Assembly (NCBI GenBank): GCA_963766005.1
Contig: CAVXYG010000009.1
Coordinates: 1-64,000 of the forward strand
Direction of reading: 5' to 3'
Length of the DNA stretch: 64,000 bases
Source of the DNA: CAVXYG01 sp963766005
Lineage (GTDB): Bacteria; Actinomycetota; Actinomycetes; S36-B12; GCA-2699445
Shown here: piece after piece, positions 57,970-64,000 of the stretch
How the letters are laid out: every line of letters begins with the position of its first letter
Position numbering within the stretch: the stretch's first letter is position 1
Position numbers and translations under genes: made by a program
Notes under the pieces: model-generated
Database searches by the model: none
What the model was told of the DNA's origin: nothing
What the model saw: only the letters and a program-made list of their open reading frames with translations

Positions 57970-60106
57970 GTGCGGAAGATCATGGGACTCGGCCTGCTGG
58001 CCGTCCTGATAGGTGCCATCGCCACGGTGCTCGTGGTGGTCCTGTACCCGGTTCCGGAGCCCAACTCCGCTGCCATCGCCGAGACCGGCAAGGTCTACTA
58101 CACCGACGGAGCCACCGAGGTGGTGGAGATCGGTGACGTGACGCGCACCTCGATCCCGCTGACCGAGGTGCCGGAGCATGTCCAGCAGGCGGTGCTCGCT
58201 GCCGAGGACCGCGCCTTCTACGACCATGAAGGATTCTCGCCGGTCGGCCTCGCCCGCGCCATGGTGAACAACGCCTCCGGCGGCGCAACCCAGGGCGGGT
58301 CGACGATCACCCAGCAGTACGTCAAGAACATGTTCCTCACCCAGGAGCAGACGGTCAGCCGCAAGGCCTCCGAGTTGATCCTCGCGGTCAAGCTCGATGT
58401 CTCCAAGACCAAGGAAGAGATCCTGCAGGGCTACCTGAACACGATCTACTTCGGCCGGGGCACCTACGGGATCGAGGCGGCCAGCCGCGCCTACTTCGGC
58501 CACCCCGCCTCGCAGTTGACGCGTGGCTGAGGGCGCGGTCCTCGCCGGGATCATCCAGTCGCCGGGCAACTACGAGCCGGAGACCAATCCGCAGGCCGTG
58601 CAGGCTCGCTTCGACTACGTCGTGTCCGGCATGCAGGCGCAGGGCTGGCTCACCGCGGCGGAGGCTCGGGCGCTGACCCTGCCGGCATTCGTCCAGCGGG
58701 ATACGTCGAACAAGCTCGGGGGCCAGACCGGCTATCTCGCCGCGGAGGTCCGCGCCGAGCTGCTGGCGAACGGCTTCACCGATGCCGAGATCGACACCGC
58801 CGGGCTGCGGATCACCACGACCATCGACCCGGCCGCGCAGCGTTCGCTGCAGACCGCGGTCGCTGACCAGGGCCCGCAGAGCGACACCGAGGGCGTCCGG
58901 ATCGGTGCGGCGTCGGTGGATCCCGCCAGCGGCGCCATCCTGGCCCTGTACGGGGGTTCGGACTACGTCTCCAGCCCGTTGAACAACGCCACCCAGGCCA
59001 CGGCGCAGGCGGGCTCGACCTTCAAGCCGTTCGCTCTGGCCGCCGCCTTCGAGCAGGGCATCTCGCCGTACTCGCGATGGAACGGCAACTCGCCGCGCAC
59101 GATCGCGGGCTACACGCTGCAGAACGAGGGCAACCGCGACTACGGCACGGTCACACTGCAACGCGCCACCGAGAAGTCGATCAACACCCCGTTCGTCTCG
59201 CTGGCGAACACCGTCGGCATCGACAAGGTCATCGACGCCGCCTACCGGGCCGGCCTGCCGCAGGACACCGCCGGGGTGAACCGCGACCTGACGTTCGTCC
59301 TCGGCAGTGCCAGCCCGACTCCGCTGGACATGGCCTCCGCCTACGCCACGTTCGCCGCGCGCGGGACCTACCACAAGCCCTTCATCGTCCGCGAGGTCGC
59401 CAACGGCGAGGGCGAGGTGCTCTACCGGGCCACGATCGCCGGCGAGCAGCGTTTCGAGGCCGACGTCGCCGACCAGGTGAACGCGGCGCTGCAGCGGGTT
59501 GTCACCAACGGCACGGCCAGCTCGGCGCAGTCCGTCGGCCGGCCGCTGGCGGGCAAGACCGGCACCACGGACGACAACAAGTCCGCCTGGTTCGTCGGGT
59601 ACGGCCCGCAGGTCTCGACCGCGGTGATGATGAGCAAGGAGGACGCCAACGGCTCCCCGGTGTCGCTGCGGGGCACCGGTGGTCGGGCCAAGGTCTACGG
59701 CAGCTCCTTCCCGCTGGGCATCTGGACCGCGCAGGTCGCCGGGTACCTCGACGGCAAACCGGTGGAGCAGTTCGTGAGGCCGGAGCGGTCCGCATCCCCG
59801 CGGACCTACGGCAGCGGGTCCTCGCAGTCCAACACCTGGCGCCCCCAGCGATCTGCGACGCCGGCGCCCTCGGTTCCGGTGACACCGGAGGGCCCCGAGG
59901 CCGAGCTGCCGCCCGCCGACGGCAAGCCCGCTGCGCCCCCGACGAATCCCGACCCACTGCCGAGCGGGCCCGGCCAGAGCGGGCCGGGCGACCCCACTCC
60001 CGGCGCCGGGAAGCCGGGCGGCAACGGCGGTGCCGAGCCCCCGGCCGAGAATCCGGCGGCGGCTGGTCGCTCCGTTGACGTGCCCGCCGAGGAGGCGGCT
60101 GCCTGA
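57970..60106 (+). CDS. ponA: class A penicillin-binding protein (PonA-like), frameshifted
   Basis: About 711 residues if repaired. It has an N-terminal membrane helix, a GT51 glycosyltransferase domain (AAEDRAFYDHEGFSPVGLARA with catalytic Glu, GGSTITQQYVKNMFL, KKEEILQGYLNTIYFGRGTYGIEAA-like), and a transpeptidase domain with STFK, SIN and KTGTTDDNKSAWF. The tail is Pro/Gly-rich. It both polymerises and crosslinks peptidoglycan. An extra base at 58522-58523 breaks it between the two domains; repair gives ..ASQLTLAEGAVLAGIIQSP... GTG 57970 has GGGGAAG upstream. The order ino1-padR-ponA-GT87 matches mycobacteria. Confidence 0.92.
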
Positions 60107-60109
60107 CCC

Positions 60110-60115
60110 TAGGGT
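60110..60115 (+). promoter_or_regulatory. -10 element of a leaderless GT87 transcript
   Basis: TAGGGT is followed by six bases and then the GTG start at 60122, with no ribosome site between. It would allow the GT87 gene to be transcribed separately from ponA. Confidence 0.35.
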
Positions 60116-60121
60116 GGGGGC

Positions 60122-61492
60122 GTGCCCCAGGTACCCCCCAGCCGCACCGATCCGGTGGCGACGAACGCCAGCGAGGTGCTCGGCGGACCGTACGGGCGGT
60201 GGGCAGTGCCGGGCCGACCGGCGCGAGCGCTGCAGATCGTCTTGGCCCTCGGCGCGTTGACCTTCGGCCTGGGAGCCCTGCGCACCATCCCCTGCGCGGT
60301 TGATGGATGGTCGCTGCCGGGGCGGTATCAGGCGCTCTGCTACAGCGACATCCCGCTGCTGTACACCCTGCGCGGGATCGCCGACGGCGCTCTGCCGTAT
60401 CTCAACAGCGGGACCCAGCCGTTGGAGTACCCGGTCCTGACGGGGTTGTTCACCTGGTTCGCCTCGCTCTTCGTCGCCTCCGAGGATCCGGCCGCCTACT
60501 ACTGGGTCACCGCGCTGCTGCTGCTGGCCTGCTTCCTGGTCGCGCTGGCCGCGACCGCGATCACGGTGCCGTTCCGCGTCTGGGACGGGTTGTTGCTGGC
60601 GCTGGCCCCCTCGGTGCTCCTGGCGAGCCTCATCAATTGGGATTGGCTGGCGGTCGCGCTGACCTCCTGCGCGCTGCTGGCGTGGTCCCGATCGCGACCG
60701 GTCCTCGCCGGTGCGCTGCTCGGCCTGGCGGTGGCGGCGAAGTTCTATCCGTTCCTGCTGCTCGGTCCGCTGGCGCTGCTGTGTTGGCGCCGGCGGGCGT
60801 TGGCCGCGTTCGCCCGCACCGCCGCCGCTGCCGCGCTCACCTGGCTGGTCGTCAACCTGCCGTTCGCGATCGCCGCGCCGGAAGCCTGGTCGTACTTCTT
60901 CCGCTTCTCCTCCGAGCGGGGACAGGACTTCGGGTCGGTCTGGCTGGCGTTGTCGCTGCGGGGATGGCAGGTCGACCCGGACGCGCTGAACATCGTGGCC
61001 ACCGCCGCCTTCGCCGCCCTGTGCGCCGGGATCGCGGTGCTCGTGGTCGTGGCGCCGCGGCCGCCCCGGCTGGCTGCCCTGGCGTTCCTGGTCGTGGCCG
61101 CGTTCCTCGTGACCAACAAGGTCTACTCCCCGCAGTTCGTGCTGTGGCTGCTACCGCTGGCGGTGCTGGCGCGGCCCCGATGGCGAGATTTCCTCATCTG
61201 GCAGGCGTGCGAGGCCGGGTACTTCGTCGCGGTCTGGTGGTATCTCGTGGAGATCACGCCCGAGGAGCAGGGGCTGCCGGGCCAGTGGTATGCGCTGGCG
61301 ATCGCCCTCCACATCGCCGGGGTCGGGTACCTCGCGGGCGTCGTGGTCCGGGACGCCCTGCGGCCCGACCGCGATCCGGTGCGCACCGAGCCGCCGGTGC
61401 CCGGCGCGGCGCTCGACGATCCGGGCGGCGGGGTCCTCGATGGTGCCCCGGATCGATTGGCGCGGCCCGTGGCGGTGTCGCAGGTCGGGTGA
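60122..61492 (+). CDS. GT87-family polyprenol-linked mannosyltransferase-like protein
   Basis: A 456-residue protein with about ten membrane helices. It has the GT-C features of the GT87 (DUF2029) family: an early acidic motif in LCYSDIPLLYTLRG, a PLEYPVLTGLFTWF loop, LASLINWDWLAVALTSCALLAWSR, and FYPFLLLGPLALL. Mycobacterial relatives are polyprenyl-phosphate-mannose-dependent mannosyltransferases of envelope glycolipids. It follows ponA by 15 bases, as in Mycobacterium. The cytoplasmic C-terminal tail is about 50 residues. Donor and acceptor are not determinable here. Confidence 0.87.
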   Translation: MPQVPPSRTDPVATNASEVLGGPYGRWAVPGRPARALQIVLALGALTFGLGALRTIPCAVDGWSLPGRYQALCYSDIPLLYTLRGIADGALPYLNSGTQPLEYPVLTGLFTWFASLFVASEDPAAYYWVTALLLLACFLVALAATAITVPFRVWDGLLLALAPSVLLASLINWDWLAVALTSCALLAWSRSRPVLAGALLGLAVAAKFYPFLLLGPLALLCWRRRALAAFARTAAAAALTWLVVNLPFAIAAPEAWSYFFRFSSERGQDFGSVWLALSLRGWQVDPDALNIVATAAFAALCAGIAVLVVVAPRPPRLAALAFLVVAAFLVTNKVYSPQFVLWLLPLAVLARPRWRDFLIWQACEAGYFVAVWWYLVEITPEEQGLPGQWYALAIALHIAGVGYLAGVVVRDALRPDRDPVRTEPPVPGAALDDPGGGVLDGAPDRLARPVAVSQVG

Positions 61493-61596
61493 GCGGTCCC
61501 AGGGACTGGGGCAGCGGCGCTCGGGGCCCCGGGCGAGGCCATCGGGGGCTGAGACGGACGTCGCGCAGCCGTGCGGCCGCCGCTGTTCCCGGGCCG

Positions 61597-62829
61597 CTAC
61601 TGCAGGCCGAGCACCTGGTCGAACCGAGCGGTACTGAGCCTGATCTGGCAGGGCAGTTCCTCTCCCACCTGCGGCGGCCGGACCCCCTTGGGCACGACAA
61701 CCAGCGAGACCGAGGCGTGCGGTGCTTCGTGGAACCACAGCCGCTTGCCGTGCCAGCGGAACGGCGAGAGGACGCGGCCGGCCGCTTCGAGCAGGCCATT
61801 GCCGGCGGTGGTTGCCCGGCGCCGCAGGGTGGCCGATCCGATCGGTCCGGTCATGGCAACGCCGTGCGTCGTCCCGCCGCCCACGATCACCAGGTTCGCG
61901 CCCTTGGGAAGGCGGCGCTGGAAGTATCCCGCGCCACCGGCGTCGGCCGGATGGACGGCGAGCACGACGCCGAAGGCCTGCAGCGATCCGATGTCGCCCA
62001 GCCAGAGCGCGGTCCCGATCCGCGGATGCACCGCGACGTCCCGCAGCGCGGCGCGGACGTCGCCGAGCTCCTGCTCGGACAGGTGCGAGGTCCACAGATC
62101 GGCGGCGCAGGAGAAGTCGGCGTCGGTCCCTGCAGCCGCCTGGTGGCAGCGACTGACCTCGGTCAGCCACCACTGACCCCAGGAGACGGCCTGCTGCACC
62201 TTGCCGCTGCCCTCGATATGCGGCTCCAGCGACGGGTCGCTCGCCAGATGCCGCGAGGCCTTGGTGTCCGGCACAAGCGGCGCAGCCAGCGGCAGGTGCA
62301 GCGCCAGGCCGGCCAGCCGCAGCGCTCCGGCAGCCATCGCCTCGGCGACGACCTCCTCGCGCAGGGCCGCCGACAGCTCGGGTTGGGTGAACCCGAACCG
62401 GCGCACCGAGGTGAGTCCCTCCAGCAGCACCCGAACGGGTCGGCCAGGGTGCTGCAGCGACTCCTGGGCGAGCGCCCGCAATGATGCCGTGTCGGCGAGC
62501 GTCGTGATGAGCATGGTGCCGTAGCGCAGCCTCGCCTGCTCCCAGGCGGCTGCGGCGTGCTGCTCCGCCAGGTTCCAGGGCGTGAGGACGAGCAGATCGG
62601 CATCCCACTCCAGGTGCGGCTCCACGGCCTCGAAGACCGTCCCGACAGACAGCACAGATCGGCGCCGGTGCCGCATCTGCCGCGCCAGCGCCGCCTGTCC
62701 CAGCCCGTAGCCGTTGCTCTTGGCGACCGGGATGACCGATCCGCCGGTTGCAGCATCGTCGCGACGGGACAGCACAGCGTCGACGTTGGCCTGCCAGCGC
62801 TGGCCGTCGACTCGGAGCAGGAACGTCAT
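61597..62829 (-). CDS. alanine-racemase-like PLP protein
   Basis: A 410-residue protein. The N-terminal barrel has the PLP lysine in VIPVAKSNGYGLG (canonical VVKADAYGHG). The C-terminal domain lacks the usual GYGDGYPR tyrosine motif; the matching place reads VGGGTTHGVAMTG. True alanine racemase activity is therefore doubtful. It lies one base after femX on the same strand, so it probably works in peptidoglycan cross-bridge chemistry, perhaps on a branch amino acid; that is inference. It converges on the GT87 gene with a 104-base gap that holds no gene. Confidence 0.8.
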   Translation of the reverse strand: MTFLLRVDGQRWQANVDAVLSRRDDAATGGSVIPVAKSNGYGLGQAALARQMRHRRRSVLSVGTVFEAVEPHLEWDADLLVLTPWNLAEQHAAAAWEQARLRYGTMLITTLADTASLRALAQESLQHPGRPVRVLLEGLTSVRRFGFTQPELSAALREEVVAEAMAAGALRLAGLALHLPLAAPLVPDTKASRHLASDPSLEPHIEGSGKVQQAVSWGQWWLTEVSRCHQAAAGTDADFSCAADLWTSHLSEQELGDVRAALRDVAVHPRIGTALWLGDIGSLQAFGVVLAVHPADAGGAGYFQRRLPKGANLVIVGGGTTHGVAMTGPIGSATLRRRATTAGNGLLEAAGRVLSPFRWHGKRLWFHEAPHASVSLVVVPKGVRPPQVGEELPCQIRLSTARFDQVLGLQ

Positions 62830-62830
62830 G

Positions 62831-63964
62831 TCAGCGCCTGGCCATGTAGGCCTTGAAGGCGTGGTGCCAGGCCGGGCGCAGCGGGAAGTCCCACTCCCCG
62901 GCCAACTCCACGGCTTCGCCGCCGGTCCCCACCTTGAACTGGATCAGGCCGAAGAGGTGGTCGTCCGGATCGAGGGTGTCGGAGATGCCGCGCAGGTCGT
63001 ACACGGAGGCGCCCGAGGCCAGGGAATCGCGGATCATCTGCCACTGGATGGCGTTGCTGGGCCGGACCTGGCGCCCGCTGTTGCTCGAGGCGCCGTAGGA
63101 GTACCAGGCGTGCAGACCCACCGTGACCATCGTCGTGGAGGCCAGCAGCTGGCCCTCGTAGTGCGCGAGATAGAGCTGCAGCCGGTCGGGGTCCTCGGCG
63201 TTCATCGCCTGCATCATCTGCTGGAAGTACGACAGCGGCCGCGGGGTGAACCGGTCGCGCTCGGCGGTTTCCACGTACACCTCGTGGAAGGCCGGCAGAT
63301 CCTCGATCGTGCCCCGGGTCACCGCCACCCCCGCCTTCGCCGCCTTCTTGATGTTGCGGCGCCACAACTGGTTGAAGCCCTTGAGCAGGTCCTCCTCGGT
63401 CTTGCCTGCCAGCGGGAGCTGGAAGACGTAGCGGGGCTGGTAGTCCCCGAAGCCGGCACCGCCGGTGTCCTCCTGCTCCCAGCGCGCGCTGCGCAGCCGC
63501 TCGGTCACGCGGATCGCGTCCTGATCCTGCCAGTCCGGCGTCAGATCACGCAGCCGCGTGGCCTGCCCGGAGGCGATCGCCTGCTTCAGCGTCACCGCCG
63601 ACCAGCGCCGGACCTCGATCGGCGGACCCATCTTCACGGTGAACGCGCCGCGCTGCTTGAGGTGCTGCAGCATCGGCTCCATCCAGTCCTTGAGGTCGAA
63701 CTCCGGGTAGCGCTGACCGGTCCAGTCGAGGTCCGGACCCTCCGGCAGGTAGGCCAGCGAGCGCTGCGGCAGCCGCGGAACCGACCGGTACAGCACCAGA
63801 CCGGCGCCGAGGAGGCGATCGGCCGCGAACCACCCCAGCGACTCGCTGCGCCACCCGGACTTCACGTTGCCCCAGGCGGGGGTCTGCAGGAACGACACGC
63901 TCGGCCGAGTCCTGATGTACTCCAGGTGCTCCTCGGCGGTGATCACCCGCACGGTCAGGCTCAT
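62831..63964 (-). CDS. femX: FemX/FemAB-family peptidoglycan bridge aminoacyltransferase
   Basis: A 377-residue protein of two GNAT-like domains typical of Fem transferases. Visible segments are SFLQTPAWGNVKSGWRSESLGWF, the FNQLWRRNIKKAAKAGVAV arm, YFQQMMQAM, and the C-terminal SGASVYDLRGISDTLDPDDHLFGLIQFKVGTGGEAVELAGEWDFPL. It adds amino acids from aminoacyl-tRNA to the lipid II stem to start the interpeptide bridge. Its ATG overlaps the stop of an upstream gene (ATGA at 63961-63964), and the racemase-like gene follows after one base. Confidence 0.9.
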   Translation of the reverse strand: MSLTVRVITAEEHLEYIRTRPSVSFLQTPAWGNVKSGWRSESLGWFAADRLLGAGLVLYRSVPRLPQRSLAYLPEGPDLDWTGQRYPEFDLKDWMEPMLQHLKQRGAFTVKMGPPIEVRRWSAVTLKQAIASGQATRLRDLTPDWQDQDAIRVTERLRSARWEQEDTGGAGFGDYQPRYVFQLPLAGKTEEDLLKGFNQLWRRNIKKAAKAGVAVTRGTIEDLPAFHEVYVETAERDRFTPRPLSYFQQMMQAMNAEDPDRLQLYLAHYEGQLLASTTMVTVGLHAWYSYGASSNSGRQVRPSNAIQWQMIRDSLASGASVYDLRGISDTLDPDDHLFGLIQFKVGTGGEAVELAGEWDFPLRPAWHHAFKAYMARR

Positions 63965-64000
63965 TGCTGCTCCTCGCGTTCCACATCGATGACGATCGGC
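63961..64000 (-). CDS. 3' end of an upstream gene (partial)
   Basis: The minus-strand frame reads PIVIDVEREEQQ and a TGA that overlaps the femX ATG as ATGA. The coupling and acidic tail suggest a real gene continuing beyond the window, in the same operon as femX. Too little is visible to name it. Confidence 0.6.
   Translation of the reverse strand, partial: PIVIDVEREEQQ

Noticed and set aside
60307..62484. 725-codon plus-strand frame over the GT87 and racemase-like genes
   Set aside because: Arg/Gly/Ala-rich shadow running through two real genes and their convergent gap.

Overview
This window is a chromosomal origin region from a GC-rich actinobacterium (class Actinomycetes; order not resolvable by eye). 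The evidence is the gene order dnaA-dnaN-recF-dciA-gyrB-gyrA on one side of oriC and rpmH-rnpA-yidD-yidC-khpB-rsmG-parA-parB on the other. It is supported by the FhaA/FhaB/PstP/RodA/PbpA/PknB operon, CrgA, a class E sortase, DUF3566 and DLW-39 proteins, SigM with its anti-sigma factor, MurJ with an adjacent pseudokinase, and the ino1-PadR-ponA-GT87 block known from mycobacteria.

Layout: 1-2000 is an accessory patch with two toxin-antitoxin modules (FitAB/VapBC type and a Phd/RelE type). 2200-5730 holds mscL, a DUF2505 protein, a lipoprotein, a remote cluster of DnaA-box-like sites and a secreted alpha/beta hydrolase. 5961-14044 holds tRNA-Leu and the kinase/phosphatase/cell-wall operon, then a glutamine amidotransferase. 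14067-19140 holds a sortase, crgA, a thiolase, a rhomboid protease, ppiA, tRNA-Ala, a 41-residue DLW-39 protein, tRNA-Ile and a DUF3566 protein. 19265-29135 is gyrA, gyrB, dciA, recF, dnaN, oriC and dnaA, all on the minus strand. 29590-34763 runs away from oriC with ribosome, RNase P, membrane insertion and ParABS genes, including two perfect parS sites. 34760-50610 holds ddl, an aminotransferase, cwlM, trxA, trxB, the SigM system, a pseudokinase, murJ, a DUF6049 protein, a NUDIX hydrolase, a CCA-adding enzyme and an MFS transporter. 50756-64000 holds an unrecognised membrane/secreted pair, a UspA-M23 reading frame, ino1-padR, ponA, a GT87 protein, and an alanine-racemase-like/FemX pair.

Functionally the window couples replication and segregation (DnaA, DciA, gyrase, ParABS) to envelope growth (RodA, PbpA, PonA, MurJ, Ddl, FemX, CrgA, CwlM) under Ser/Thr phosphorylation (PknB, PstP, FHA proteins), with redox and sigma-factor control (TrxAB, SigM).

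Data quality matters. Eight conserved genes are each broken by exactly one extra base, and a ninth locus looks like a missing base. This looks more like insertion-type sequencing or assembly error than true decay, and it must be settled before reading any gene here as a pseudogene or fusion.
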